Positions 42,409 through 51,331 of a stretch of DNA of 64,000 bases are shown one piece after another. Source of the DNA: Hymenobacter chitinivorans DSM 11115. Its GTDB lineage: Bacteria > Bacteroidota > Bacteroidia > Cytophagales > Hymenobacteraceae. Location: contig NZ_PGFA01000001.1 of NCBI RefSeq assembly GCF_002797555.1, positions 3,100,001 to 3,164,000 on the forward strand, read 5' to 3'. The notes beneath the pieces were generated by a model. It was not told the origin of the DNA and did no database searches. It saw only the letters and a program-made list of their open reading frames with translations. Each line of letters opens with the position of its first letter. Within the stretch, counting starts at the first letter, position 1. The translations under genes were made by a program, and so were the position numbers.

Positions 42409-44601
42409 ATGAAGCGTACCTATATTTCGGTAGCCGCGCTGCTGCTGGCTGCCCAGCTGGGCGGCGGCTGCGCCAGCACTACGGCTACTACAGCATCATC
42501 AACGGCCGCTGCGGGCACCGCTCCCGGCGAAACCCGCTCCGAGCAGCGCCCAGCTCCGGCCCCCGCCGGCACCCTCAGCGCAGCCCCCTCCGAAGTGCTG
42601 GCGGCTAATCCCGCCGCCGGCTTCCAAGTTGTCAGTGAGCAATTTGCCGACCTGCGCGTGCTGCGCTACCAGGTGCCCGGCTTTGAAACCCTGGAGCCCC
42701 AGCAGAAAGAGCTGCTCTACTACCTCTACGAAGCGGCCCTGTGCGGCCGGGAAATTTCCTACGACCAGAATTTCAAGCACAACCTGCGGGTGCGCCGCAC
42801 GCTGGAGGCCATCTGGCCCGCCAACCAGCAGCAGATTGCGGGCACCACCAACACCCAGCGCGTGGATGAGGCCAACAAGCTCAACATCTACACCAAGCGG
42901 GTGTGGTTCAGCAACGGCGTGCACCACCACTACTCCACCCGCAAGTTTGTGCCCGAGTGCAGCCCGGCCTACTTTGCCCAGCTGGTGAAAAGCGTGGAGC
43001 CCGGCAGCCTGCCCCTGGAAAAGGGCGAAACCGTGGACCAGTTTCTGGCCACTATTACGCCCATCATCTTCGACCCCAACGTATCGGCCAAGCGCGTCAA
43101 CCAGGAAGCCGGCCAGGATTTGCTGACTACTTCGGCCAACAACTTCTACGAGGGCGTAACCCAGAAGGAAGCCGAGGATTTCTACGCCAAGAAGATTGAT
43201 AAGAAAGACCCGCGCCCTATTTCCTACGGCCTGAACTCCAAGCTGATGAAGGGCGCCGACGGGCAGCTTGTGGAGCGCACCTGGAAGGTGGGCGGCATGT
43301 ACGGCGAGGCCCTCACCCAGGTGGTGTACTGGCTGGGCAAGGCCGTGGACGTGGCCGAAACGCCCGAGCAAAAGCTGGCCCTGCAGCGCCTGGTGCAGTA
43401 CTACACCACCGGTGACTTGAAAACCTGGGACGACTACAACACGGCCTGGGTGCGCGACACAAAGAGCCGCACCGACGTCGTGAACGGCTTTATCGAGGTC
43501 TACGGCGACCCGCTGGGCTACCGCGCCAGCTACGAGTCGGTGGTGTCGTTCAAGGATTTGGAGGCTACCAAGCGTATCAAGGCTATCGGCGACCAGGCCC
43601 AGTGGTTTGAGGACAACTCCCCGATTCTGCCCAAACACAAGAAAAAGAACGTGGTGGGCATCACGGCCAAGGTCATTACGACCGTGGTGGAATCGGGCGA
43701 CGCGGCCCCGGCCACGCCCATCGGCATCAACCTGCCCAACGCCACCTGGATTCGCAAGGAGCACGGCTCGAAGTCGGTAAACCTGGGCAACATCGTGGAC
43801 GCCTACAGCCTGGCCGACGCCGGCGGCTCGCTCGACGAGTTTGCCTACAGTGACGAGGAAAAAGCCCGGGCCCGCAAGTACGCCGGCCTGGCCGGCAAGC
43901 TCCACACCGACATGCACGAGGTAATCGGCCACGCTTCGGGGCAGATAAACCCCGGCGTGGGCACGCCCAAGGAAACCCTGAAAAGCTACGCCTCGGCCAT
44001 CGAGGAAGGCCGCGCCGATTTGGTGGCCCTCTACTACCTGATGGACCCCAAGCTGGTGCAGCTGGGCGTGGTGCCGAGCCTGGAAGTGGGCAAGGCCGAG
44101 TACGACAACTACATCCGCAACGGCCTGATGGGCCAGCTGGTGCGCCTGCCCCTGGGCGAAACCGTGGAGGAAGCCCACATGCGCAACCGCCAGATGGTGG
44201 CCAAATGGGCCTACGAGAAGGGCAAAAAGGCCAACGTCATTGAGAAGGTGACCAAGAATGGCAAAACCTACTTCAAGGTGAACGACTACCAGAAGCTGCG
44301 GGGCCTGTTTGGGCAGCTCCTGCGCGAGCTGCAGCGCCTGACCAGTGAGGGCGACTACGCGGCGGCCAAAAACCTGATTGAAACCTACGGCGTGAAAGTA
44401 GACCCGGCCCTGCACAAGGAAGTGCTGGAGCGCTACGCCAAGCTCAACATTGCGCCCTACGCCGGCTTTATCCAGCCCAAGCTGGTACCCGTGGAGCAGG
44501 GCGGCAAAATCGTGGACGTGAAGCTGGAATACCCTTCCGACTTTGCCCAGCAGATGCTCGAGTACAGCCGCAAGTACAAGTTCTTACCTAACTACAACTA
44601 A
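42409..44601 (+). CDS. M49-type (dipeptidyl-peptidase III-like) metallopeptidase lipoprotein
   Basis: A 730-residue lipoprotein (signal ending GGGC). The zinc site of family M49 is present: HEVIGH (H503-E504-x-x-x-H508), one residue longer than the usual HExxH as in DPP III, and EEGRAD (about E532) as the EExxAD/E partner. The rest of the length and the NLGNIVDAYSLADA segment match the Bacteroidota proteins often mislabelled as dihydrofolate reductase in databases. It should remove dipeptides from the N-termini of peptides at the cell surface or periplasm. It is followed 27 bp later by a small secreted protein gene. Confidence 0.9.
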   Translation: MKRTYISVAALLLAAQLGGGCASTTATTASSTAAAGTAPGETRSEQRPAPAPAGTLSAAPSEVLAANPAAGFQVVSEQFADLRVLRYQVPGFETLEPQQKELLYYLYEAALCGREISYDQNFKHNLRVRRTLEAIWPANQQQIAGTTNTQRVDEANKLNIYTKRVWFSNGVHHHYSTRKFVPECSPAYFAQLVKSVEPGSLPLEKGETVDQFLATITPIIFDPNVSAKRVNQEAGQDLLTTSANNFYEGVTQKEAEDFYAKKIDKKDPRPISYGLNSKLMKGADGQLVERTWKVGGMYGEALTQVVYWLGKAVDVAETPEQKLALQRLVQYYTTGDLKTWDDYNTAWVRDTKSRTDVVNGFIEVYGDPLGYRASYESVVSFKDLEATKRIKAIGDQAQWFEDNSPILPKHKKKNVVGITAKVITTVVESGDAAPATPIGINLPNATWIRKEHGSKSVNLGNIVDAYSLADAGGSLDEFAYSDEEKARARKYAGLAGKLHTDMHEVIGHASGQINPGVGTPKETLKSYASAIEEGRADLVALYYLMDPKLVQLGVVPSLEVGKAEYDNYIRNGLMGQLVRLPLGETVEEAHMRNRQMVAKWAYEKGKKANVIEKVTKNGKTYFKVNDYQKLRGLFGQLLRELQRLTSEGDYAAAKNLIETYGVKVDPALHKEVLERYAKLNIAPYAGFIQPKLVPVEQGGKIVDVKLEYPSDFAQQMLEYSRKYKFLPNYN

Positions 44602-44628
44602 GGCTTCGGGCCGACACCTACTTTCCCC

Positions 44629-45018
44629 ATGAAAAAACTGCTCTTCCCGGCCTTCCTGCTGCTGGCCGGCACCCTGGCGGCCCCCGCGGCCCAGGCCCAG
44701 ACCACTAACCTCAACGCGGCCCGCTACGAGTACTGCGAGCTGCTCAAAACCGAGTTTCTCAACGAGCCCACCAAAACCAAGGGCGGCGACATTTTCGTCG
44801 ACTTCGGCTTTGGCTACGAAAAGCTCGGCGACAGTGACATGGCCAAGCGGGAAGTAGGCAAGCTGGAAGTGTTTTCGACCCCGCTCAGCACGCTCAACTA
44901 CATGGGCAAGCTGGGCTGGGAAGTGGTGCAGGTGTACTCCTTGCCCAACGGCGTGAAAAACCAGCAGGCCACCCACATCCTGCTCCGCCGCCTGACTACC
45001 TCCTCGGGCCCGAAGTAG
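44629..45018 (+). CDS. Small secreted protein, DUF4177-like
   Basis: A 129-residue protein with a signal peptide (MKKLLFPAFLLLAG... ending AQAQ). The mature domain contains YEYCELLKT, LNYMGKLGWEVVQVYSLPNG and THILLRRLT; this MGKxGWEVVQVY...LLRR pattern is like the DUF4177 fold, a small beta-sheet protein of unknown role. It begins 27 bp after the M49 peptidase gene and probably shares its transcript; a terminator follows. Confidence 0.8.
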   Translation: MKKLLFPAFLLLAGTLAAPAAQAQTTNLNAARYEYCELLKTEFLNEPTKTKGGDIFVDFGFGYEKLGDSDMAKREVGKLEVFSTPLSTLNYMGKLGWEVVQVYSLPNGVKNQQATHILLRRLTTSSGPK

Positions 45019-45033
45019 TTTTCCACTGCGTAC

Positions 45034-45072
45034 AAAAAAAGCCGGCCTTCCGTACGGAAAGCCGGCTTTTTT
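45034..45072. terminator. Bidirectional intrinsic terminator
   Basis: The stem AAAAAAGCCGGC / GCCGGCTTTTTT with an inner self-pairing CCTTCCGTACGGAAAG loop, between two convergent genes. Confidence 0.92.
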
Positions 45073-45111
45073 GCGTCCATATGAGCTTGCAGAAACTGGC
45101 AACTCACCATC

Positions 45112-45810
45112 TCACTCTTCGTAGCGGAAGTGCTGCTGGGAGAAGAGCTTGCGCTTGAAGCGGGCGGTTTTGTACAAGTCGCCCAGAAACAGCTTGACCC
45201 GGCCGTAGAAGATGGGGCCGTCGAGGGCTTCGTCGAGGCTGTGCTCCACGAACAGGGTTTCGCGCCAGCCCGCTCCCACCCCGATGCCAAACCAGGGAAA
45301 CACCCGGAAGTGGCTCGAGGCCGAGGGCTCCAGCACCCACACCGTGGATTTGGCGTCCTTGCTTTTGGCACCGTTGGGCTCCTCAAAGCTGGTAAAGAAG
45401 CGGCCCACGCCCAGCTGCAGCGGGGCACTAAGCTCCCAGCGGTTGGACCGAATAAAGAGGTACTCGGCGTAGGCGGCCACGTAGCGGAAACGCAGCTCGG
45501 CCCGGGTGCCGCTGGGGTAGTGGGCCGGCACTTCTTCCTGGGACGGAATGCCGTTCGAGAGTAAATAGCCCCCGGCCCCGGCCCGCAGCCGCCCCCGCCA
45601 CTCCACGGCCAGCTTGAGCCCATTGATGCCCACAAGCTTACCGTCGATGATGGAATAGCGGTTATCAAACTGAAATACGATGCGGCGGTGGGCCTGCCGG
45701 GTAGTGGCCGAAACTGAATCGGGCTCAGCCGCCGCCGCCGACTGGGCCGCCGCGGGCAAGGCTCCGGCCAACGCTCCCAGGAGCAGCCAACTCTTCAACG
45801 CGTGGTTCAC
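45112..45810 (-). CDS. Secreted outer-membrane beta-barrel-like protein
   Basis: About 232 residues from the GTG at 45810, which starts a clean signal peptide (MNHALKSWLLLGALAG... ending AAAQS). An ATG at 45849 would add 13 residues but leave the signal sequence internal. The mature part has repeated amphipathic beta strands: RIVFQFDNRYSIIDG, VEWRGRLRAGAGGYLL, LRFRYVAAYAEYLF and WELSAPLQLGVGRFFTSF. This looks like a small outer-membrane barrel. It ends at a terminator shared with the preceding gene. Confidence 0.75.
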   Translation of the reverse strand: MNHALKSWLLLGALAGALPAAAQSAAAAEPDSVSATTRQAHRRIVFQFDNRYSIIDGKLVGINGLKLAVEWRGRLRAGAGGYLLSNGIPSQEEVPAHYPSGTRAELRFRYVAAYAEYLFIRSNRWELSAPLQLGVGRFFTSFEEPNGAKSKDAKSTVWVLEPSASSHFRVFPWFGIGVGAGWRETLFVEHSLDEALDGPIFYGRVKLFLGDLYKTARFKRKLFSQQHFRYEE

Positions 45811-45968
45811 GGGCGCAAAGTACGAAAGGAGAAGCGGGGAGTTGTACATAACTCACCCCGCTGGTTTGGCCGGTTCACCCCCGGCCCGGGTTGCTTCACC
45901 CGGTTTGCGGCTGGATAACCGCCGGCCGCTGCCGAAGTTTGGGCCTTGCTAACCGTTACTCGACCCCG

Positions 45969-46424
45969 ATGGTTTTGACTCCCGAATCCTTGTTTCACGT
46001 GGCCGGCAACCTGGTGCTGCCGGGCTGGCTGCTGCTGATTTTTGCCCCGCGCTGGCGCGTCACGCGCTGGGTGGTGGGCAGCGGGGCACTGCCCCTGCTG
46101 CTGGCCGGGCTCTATGCCGCCTGCATCGGCTGGCACTATCTGGGCGGCGCGGCTTCGCAGGGCGGCTTTGGGTCGTTGCCGGAAGTGGCGGCCCTGTTTC
46201 AGGACCCGTGGGCGTTGCTGGCGGGCTGGGTGCACTACCTCTGCTTCGATTTGGCCGTGGGCGCCTGGGCTAGCCGCGACGCCCAGCGCCGGGCCGTACC
46301 TCACCTGCTGCTGGTGCCCACGCTGGTGCTGACCTTCCTCTTCGGCCCGGTCGGCTTTCTGCTCTACCACGCCCTGCGCCGCTTCTACCCGCAGCCGGCC
46401 CCAGTGGCCCCGGTCCTGGCCTGA
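45969..46424 (+). CDS. ABA4-like family protein (DUF4281)
   Basis: A 151-residue protein with four membrane helices. The DUF4281/ABA4-like signature is clear in the second half: GWVHYLCFDLAVGAWASRDAQ, followed by PHLLLVPTLVLTFLFGPVGFLLYHALRR. In plants ABA4 affects neoxanthin synthesis, so a pigment or lipid role is possible, but no carotenoid genes are adjacent. It is the first of a run of six co-oriented, closely spaced genes (45969-50255) ending in a LytS/LytTR pair. Confidence 0.88.
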   Translation: MVLTPESLFHVAGNLVLPGWLLLIFAPRWRVTRWVVGSGALPLLLAGLYAACIGWHYLGGAASQGGFGSLPEVAALFQDPWALLAGWVHYLCFDLAVGAWASRDAQRRAVPHLLLVPTLVLTFLFGPVGFLLYHALRRFYPQPAPVAPVLA

Positions 46425-46460
46425 TTGTCTGCTTTTCCAACCTTCACTCCTGTTTTGGCT

Positions 46461-47333
46461 ATGAAAACGCTCGTTCTTTCTTCCAGCTTGTCTACTTCGT
46501 CCCTTGCCCCCACGCCCGTCACCGGCGGCCCGCTGCGCCAGTGGCTTACGGTACTGCACCGCGTCAACCCCGTTCTGTCCGGGGCCGGGTGGGTGCACGT
46601 ACCCTTGGTGGTGCTGGCCCTGGCCCTGCTACCCTTCGACGACCGGGTCGTGCTGGGGTTGAACGTGTGGCTTAAGCCCCTGAAATTTGCGTTGTCCGAC
46701 ATTATCTACCTCTGGTCGTTGGGCTGGCTGCTGGCTGACTTGCCCGCCCCGGCCCAACGCAGCGTGCGGCGTATCAGCTGGGGTGTGGCCGTCAGTATTC
46801 TGGTCGAAATCGGGGTTATTTACCTGCAGGCGGCCCGGGGCACCACCTCCCACTTCAACGTGGCTTCCCCGCTGGATGGGCTGCTGTTCAGTTTGATGGG
46901 CGTGTTCATTATGCTCAACACGGGCCTGCTGAGCTGGGCCCTGGTTTTGTCGCTGCGGCACCGGCCCTTCGGCTCCGTGTCCTACGTGTGGGGCCTGCGC
47001 CTGGGGCTGGGCCTGTTTCTGGTGGGCAGTGCCGTGGGTGGGGCCATGATTCACCACCTGGGTCACACCTTCGGCGGCGCCGACGGCGGGCCGGGCCTGC
47101 CCGGGCTGGGCTGGAGCACCCGCCACGGCGACCTGCGGGCGGCCCACTTTCTGGGCTTGCACGCCCTGCAGGCCCTGCCCCTGTTCGGCTGGTTGCTGAC
47201 GCGCTACTTTCCCGGGCTGCGGCACCGCACCCAGTTGCTCGGCATCTTGAGCTTTGCCCTGCTTTACTCGGCCATTATTGCCTGGCTGTACGTGCACGCC
47301 CTACAAGGTCTGCCTTTCTGGAAACTCAGCTAA
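46461..47333 (+). CDS. Multi-spanning membrane protein
   Basis: A 290-residue hydrophobic protein with about seven membrane helices, beginning after a Ser/Thr-rich N-terminus. Conserved-looking polar residues are a HHLGHTFGG segment near residue 205 and a W-S-T-R-H-G-D loop. The family is not recognised with certainty. It sits 36 bp after the ABA4-like gene and 29 bp before the DUF2867 gene in the same operon, so a shared membrane function is likely but unproven. Confidence 0.75.
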   Translation: MKTLVLSSSLSTSSLAPTPVTGGPLRQWLTVLHRVNPVLSGAGWVHVPLVVLALALLPFDDRVVLGLNVWLKPLKFALSDIIYLWSLGWLLADLPAPAQRSVRRISWGVAVSILVEIGVIYLQAARGTTSHFNVASPLDGLLFSLMGVFIMLNTGLLSWALVLSLRHRPFGSVSYVWGLRLGLGLFLVGSAVGGAMIHHLGHTFGGADGGPGLPGLGWSTRHGDLRAAHFLGLHALQALPLFGWLLTRYFPGLRHRTQLLGILSFALLYSAIIAWLYVHALQGLPFWKLS

Positions 47334-47362
47334 TCCCGTTTCACCGAGCCTCCGCCACCGCC

Positions 47363-47878
47363 ATGCCCCGAACTGCCGTTGACCTCGTGCCCCTGCCCGG
47401 CCGCAGCGCCCTGGCCGCCACCCCGGCCCACTACACCGACGCCTACCGCGTAGTGCTGCCCGCTCACGCGCCCCAGGAGGCGCCGGCCGTGGCGCAGTGG
47501 CTGTTTGGCCCGGGCCCGGCCTGGGTGGGCGGCCTGATGCGGCTGCGCGACTGGCTGGTGCGCCCCTTCGGCCTGCGCACATTCCCCGCCGCCACTCGCC
47601 CAGCTCCCGGAACTCCGCTGACAACCGGCGGCCAGCTGGGTCCTTTCCGGGTGTTTGATGTGAGTCCGGGGGAAATAATTCTGGGTCAGAACGACCGGCA
47701 CCTCGACTTCCGGGTGTCGGTGCTAGTGGAGGAGGCCGGGCCGGCGGCCGTAGTGACGACGGTGGTGCAGTTTCACAACTGGTTTGGGCGGGCCTATTTC
47801 ACCCTCATCAAGCCCTTCCACCACCTGGTGGTGCCCGCGCTGCTGCGCCGCGCGGCCGGGAGGCAGCCGGCGGCGTAA
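47363..47878 (+). CDS. DUF2867 family protein
   Basis: A 171-residue protein with the DUF2867 core, especially the stretch PGEIILGQNDRHLDFRVSVLVEE and the closing VVQFHNWFGRAYFTLIKPFHHLVVPALLRR, which is highly characteristic. The family is of unknown function and often found beside membrane or SDR-like genes in other bacteria. It lies between the 46461 membrane protein and the LytS-type kinase and is probably co-transcribed. Confidence 0.88.
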   Translation: MPRTAVDLVPLPGRSALAATPAHYTDAYRVVLPAHAPQEAPAVAQWLFGPGPAWVGGLMRLRDWLVRPFGLRTFPAATRPAPGTPLTTGGQLGPFRVFDVSPGEIILGQNDRHLDFRVSVLVEEAGPAAVVTTVVQFHNWFGRAYFTLIKPFHHLVVPALLRRAAGRQPAA

Positions 47879-47929
47879 CTTGGCCGCCTCCCGGCCGCTT
47901 TTTCCGGCGGCCCTTTCATCTTTACACCT

Positions 47930-48970
47930 ATGAACGACCGTCGTCTGCGGCTGCTGGGCATCCCGGTGCTGGCCGTGCTCATTACCCTGCTCACCCTGAA
48001 TGACTTGCCCGCCAAGCCGGATCTGGGCCTGGTCGGGTCGCACCTGGGCGTGTCGCTGCTGTTTACGACCACGCTCTGGCTGGGTACCAGCACCATCTGG
48101 AACCGGCTGCTGCGGTACTTGCCCCACGTGGATCAGACCCGGCGCCGACTCTGGCTGCTCACGCTGCTGGCGGTGCTTTACACGGCCGCAGCCAGCGTGG
48201 CCCTGGTGGCGTTTATGCACCAGCTCATGCCGCCCTACTTTTCCCTGGCGCCCCGGGACCTGCTCACCCAGGTTACCTTCAACCTGATTCCGACGGTGCT
48301 GGTGATGATGCTCTACGAAAGCATCCACTTCTTCGAGCAGTGGGAGCACAACGTGCGCCGGGCCGAGCAGCTGAGCCGGGCCGGAGTGCAAAGTCAGCTC
48401 GAAGCCCTGCAAAACCAGCTCGACCCGCACTTCCTCTTCAACAGCCTCAACACCCTGGCCGCCCTCATCGACGAGGCCAACGAGCCGGCCCAGCAGTTTG
48501 TGGAGCAGCTGGCCGACGTGTACCGCTACGTGCTGCTGAGCCGGGACAAAGCCACCGTGCCCCTGAGCGAGGAGCTGGCCTTCGTGGAAACCTACGTGGC
48601 CCTGCAAAAAACCCGCTTCCGCGCCAACCTGCGGGTTACCCAACACATTCCGGCCCACCTGCTGGCCCTGCAGGTGGCCCCGCTCAGCGTGCAGCTGCTG
48701 GTGGAAAACGCCCTGAAGCACAACGTGGTGAGTAGGGAACATCCGCTGGATATTGACATTTCGGCCGATGAGGCCAGCGGCTACATTGTGGTGCAGAATA
48801 CCTTCCGCCCCCGGGCCGCCGGCCTGGGCCCCAGCACCGGTCTGGGCTTGCAAAACACGAAGCACCGCTACGAGCTGCTGCAGGCCCCGCTGCCGGTGCG
48901 CATCGAGGCCACGGACGTGGCCTTTACCGTCAGTTTGCCCCTGCTGCCGGGTCCGCCAGCCGCGCTATAA
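47930..48970 (+). CDS. LytS-type sensor histidine kinase
   Basis: A 346-residue kinase. Four membrane helices span about residues 10-150, then the His_kinase dimerisation motif LQNQLDPHFLFNSLNTLAAL with the phospho-accepting H167, the signature RYVLLSRDKATVPLSEELAFVETYVALQ, and the ATP-binding N-box LLVENALKHNVV (about 258-270) with the G-box LGPSTGLGLQN. These kinases pair with LytTR response regulators; a DoxX-like gene and a LytTR gene follow on the same strand. Confidence 0.95.
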   Translation: MNDRRLRLLGIPVLAVLITLLTLNDLPAKPDLGLVGSHLGVSLLFTTTLWLGTSTIWNRLLRYLPHVDQTRRRLWLLTLLAVLYTAAASVALVAFMHQLMPPYFSLAPRDLLTQVTFNLIPTVLVMMLYESIHFFEQWEHNVRRAEQLSRAGVQSQLEALQNQLDPHFLFNSLNTLAALIDEANEPAQQFVEQLADVYRYVLLSRDKATVPLSEELAFVETYVALQKTRFRANLRVTQHIPAHLLALQVAPLSVQLLVENALKHNVVSREHPLDIDISADEASGYIVVQNTFRPRAAGLGPSTGLGLQNTKHRYELLQAPLPVRIEATDVAFTVSLPLLPGPPAAL

Positions 48971-48984
48971 GAAGCAGTTCAGCT

Positions 48985-49452
48985 ATGAAACCATTCGTCG
49001 TGTTGCTCGTCACCTTTGGCCTGCTGGCCCTGGGCTCCTTTCTGCTGCTACCCAAACCCAACTACGTGCTGGCCGGTAATGGGGCCATGGCCGCCATGCT
49101 CCTCTTTACCGGCGCCGGGCACTTTGCCTTCACCCAAGGCATGATGCAGATGCTGCCCGCCTTCGTGCCGGCCCGCAAAGTCCTGGTGCTGCTGACGGGC
49201 GGGCTGGAAATTGCGGCGGCCTTTGGCTTGCTGCTGCCGGCCCTCCGCCCTGCCACCGCCTGGTTGCTCATCGGGTTTTTCGTCCTGATTCTGCCGGCTA
49301 ATATTCACGCCGCCCGGCGCGGGCTCAACTACCAAACCGGCACCTCCGACGGCCCGGGCCCGGCGTATCTGTGGTTCCGCGTGCCGCTGCAGCTACTTTT
49401 TATTGCCTGGGTCTGGTACTTTGGACTTTACCTCGCCGATTCTGGCCTCTGA
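48985..49452 (+). CDS. DoxX-like membrane protein
   Basis: A 155-residue protein with four membrane helices and the DoxX-like sequence GNGAMAAMLLFTGAGHFAFTQGMMQMLPAFVPARKVLVLLTGGLEIAAAFGLLLP. DoxX relatives in Bacteroidota are quinone- or redox-linked membrane proteins, with no fixed substrate. It is placed between the LytS kinase (14 bp) and its LytTR regulator (44 bp), an uncommon insertion into a two-component pair. Confidence 0.9.
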   Translation: MKPFVVLLVTFGLLALGSFLLLPKPNYVLAGNGAMAAMLLFTGAGHFAFTQGMMQMLPAFVPARKVLVLLTGGLEIAAAFGLLLPALRPATAWLLIGFFVLILPANIHAARRGLNYQTGTSDGPGPAYLWFRVPLQLLFIAWVWYFGLYLADSGL

Positions 49453-49496
49453 TAAAACTTGCTTGCGGCGCCAAAACCGCCTTTTCTGCTTCTCTC

Positions 49497-50255
49497 ATGA
49501 ATGTTTTGCTGCTCGAAGACGAGTACCCGGCCGCCGAGCGGCTCCAGCGCCTGCTGCTGCAAGCCGCCCCCGAAGCCCGGGTAGCCGCCGTGCTCGACAC
49601 GGTGGACGGGGCCGTAGCCTGGCTGACCACCAACCCCGCCCCCGACCTGATTATCTCCGACATCCAGCTGGCCGACGGCCTAAGCCTTGACGTATTTGAC
49701 CAGCTCGTGGTACGCAGCCCGGTCATCTTCGCCACGGCCTATGACGCCTACGCCCTGCGCGCCTTCAAAGCCAACAGCATCGATTATCTGCTCAAGCCCA
49801 TCAAGCTCACGGAGCTGCGCGCGGCCCTGACCAAGCTGCAGGAGTGGCAGCAGCCCGCGGCCCCGGCCCGGCAGCTGGAAAGCCTGCGCGACAGTCTGCC
49901 CCGGGCCGAACGGCAGTACAAGACCCGTTTTCTGGTGCGCAGCGGCGAGCAGCTCCTGCCCCTGCCGGTGGGCGCGGTGGCCTGGTTCCAGAGCCGCCAC
50001 GAAGTCACGACTCTGGTAGCCACCGACGGCCGCCGCTTCGTCATCGACTACACCCTCGAGCAACTGGAAAGCCTGCTGGACCCGAGCCAGTTTTTCCGCC
50101 TCAACCGCCAGTACATTGCCCACCTGCAGGCCGTGCAGCGCCTCCACCCCTATTTCAACGGCAAGCTCAAACTCGACCTGGCCCCGGCCCCCAGCGAGGA
50201 AGTCCTGGTCAGCAAGGAAAAAGCGTCACCCTTCAAGAATTGGCTGGAGGGGTGA
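49497..50255 (+). CDS. LytTR-family response regulator
   Basis: A 252-residue regulator with an N-terminal receiver domain (about residues 1-118; phosphorylated D55 in ISDIQLADG, ATAYDAYALRAFKANSIDYLLKPI) and a C-terminal LytTR DNA-binding domain (about 148-250; FLVRSGEQLLPLPVGAVAWFQS, FFRLNRQYIAHLQAV). LytTR domains bind pairs of about 9-bp direct repeats. The start at 49497 is fixed by the receiver's LLLEDE opening. It is the last gene of the operon and paralogous to the regulator at 50545. Confidence 0.95.
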   Translation: MNVLLLEDEYPAAERLQRLLLQAAPEARVAAVLDTVDGAVAWLTTNPAPDLIISDIQLADGLSLDVFDQLVVRSPVIFATAYDAYALRAFKANSIDYLLKPIKLTELRAALTKLQEWQQPAAPARQLESLRDSLPRAERQYKTRFLVRSGEQLLPLPVGAVAWFQSRHEVTTLVATDGRRFVIDYTLEQLESLLDPSQFFRLNRQYIAHLQAVQRLHPYFNGKLKLDLAPAPSEEVLVSKEKASPFKNWLEG

Positions 50256-50258
50256 GGC

Positions 50259-50550
50259 GGTGAGATGGTAAACTTGTGAAATGGTGAGTTGACGTTCTGA
50301 GTGCGCTGTCTTTGCGAAGATGCACGAGATTCCGCGCCTCAAGCGGCGGCCCATCTTTTTGAAATATGCCGAGCCACTTGATATAAAAAGCCCTAACGCC
50401 TGCTCTAGCATTAGGGCTTTCTGGTAAATGTTAGGACGTGCTGCGCAGAAGATGCATTAGCTACGGCTTACGTCTTACAAGGCCAAAGAATGCGCCAGGC
50501 GTGCCAGCTGAACGAAAAACTCACCATTTCCCAAGTTCACCATCTCACCG
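50259..50550. repeat. Inverted repeat flanking the gap between convergent LytTR genes
   Basis: An about 33-bp arm at 50259-50291 (containing CGGTGAGATGGT and AAATGGTGAGTT) is nearly the reverse complement of 50518-50550. The right arm overlaps the last codons of the minus-strand LytTR gene; the left arm starts directly after the plus-strand LytTR stop. A terminator lies between. Confidence 0.75.
50386..50420. terminator. Bidirectional intrinsic terminator between LytTR genes
   Basis: AAAAGCCCTAA at the left pairs with TTAGGGCTTT at the right, with a 14-base loop that itself partly pairs. It separates the two convergent two-component operons. Confidence 0.8.
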
Positions 50551-51324
50551 TTCCAGCCAGGCGCGGAAGGCGGGGACTCGTTCCCGGCTGATGAGCACGT
50601 CGCCGTCGGGGGCGGTGGGGGCCAGCACGGTTTTGAGGCGGCTGTTGGTGTAGTGAATAATGTCCTGGATGGCGTCGTGCTGCACGTAGTAGGCCCGGTT
50701 GAGGCGGAAGAACTGGCGCGGGTCCAGCAGCTTTTCGAGCTGCTCCAGCGTCTGGTCGATAACGAAGCGGCGGTTTTCGCGGGTTTGCAGGAAGGTGGCT
50801 TTTTCCAGGCTGAAGAAGTAGCTGATATTCTCCACCGGAATTACCTTCAGGTGCTCCCCCACTTTCACCACAAACTGCTTCTTGTACTGGTTTTGGGGCT
50901 GCAGCTGCTGCAAGACCTGGGTCAGCAGGCTGGCATCGAAGGCCGGGGCTGGGGCGGCCGGGGCCCGCTGCAGGTTCTGGAGCTTGTGCAGGGCCGCCTG
51001 CAGCTCTTCCTCATCAATGGGTTTGAGCAGGTAATCGATGCTGTTGACCTTGAAAGCCCGCAGGGCGTAGGCATCGTAGGCCGTGGTGAAAATGACCGGG
51101 CAGCGTACCTCGGCTTTTTCAAACAGCTCGAAGCTGAGCCCATCCGAAAGGTGGATATCCAGAAATAGCACGTCGGGCGGGGTGGGCGCAGTTTGGAGCA
51201 GCACTACGGCGGCTTCCACCGAGTCGGCCGTGGCGCGTACCTCCACCGGCGGGTTCTGACGCCGCAGCAAATCCGTCAGACGCTTGGCCGCCAGCGGCTC
51301 ATCTTCAATAACAAAGGCAATCAT
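50545..51324 (-). CDS. LytTR-family response regulator
   Basis: A 259-residue regulator closely related to the one at 49497: receiver domain (D56 in FLDIHLSDG, TTAYDAYALRAFKVNSIDYLLKPI) and LytTR domain (about 155-257; FVVKVGEHLKVIPVENISYFFS, FFRLNRAYYVQHDAI, VLISRERVPAFRAWLER). The kinase at 51660-52772 lies upstream on the same strand. It is bounded on both sides by large inverted-repeat elements. Confidence 0.95.
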   Translation of the reverse strand: MIAFVIEDEPLAAKRLTDLLRRQNPPVEVRATADSVEAAVVLLQTAPTPPDVLFLDIHLSDGLSFELFEKAEVRCPVIFTTAYDAYALRAFKVNSIDYLLKPIDEEELQAALHKLQNLQRAPAAPAPAFDASLLTQVLQQLQPQNQYKKQFVVKVGEHLKVIPVENISYFFSLEKATFLQTRENRRFVIDQTLEQLEKLLDPRQFFRLNRAYYVQHDAIQDIIHYTNSRLKTVLAPTAPDGDVLISRERVPAFRAWLER

Positions 51325-51331
51325 TCTTTTT

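Noticed and set aside
42499..44415. 638-codon frame antisense to the M49 peptidase gene
   Set aside because: Despite its length, the composition is that of a shadow frame and the sense strand carries HEVIGH and EEGRAD.
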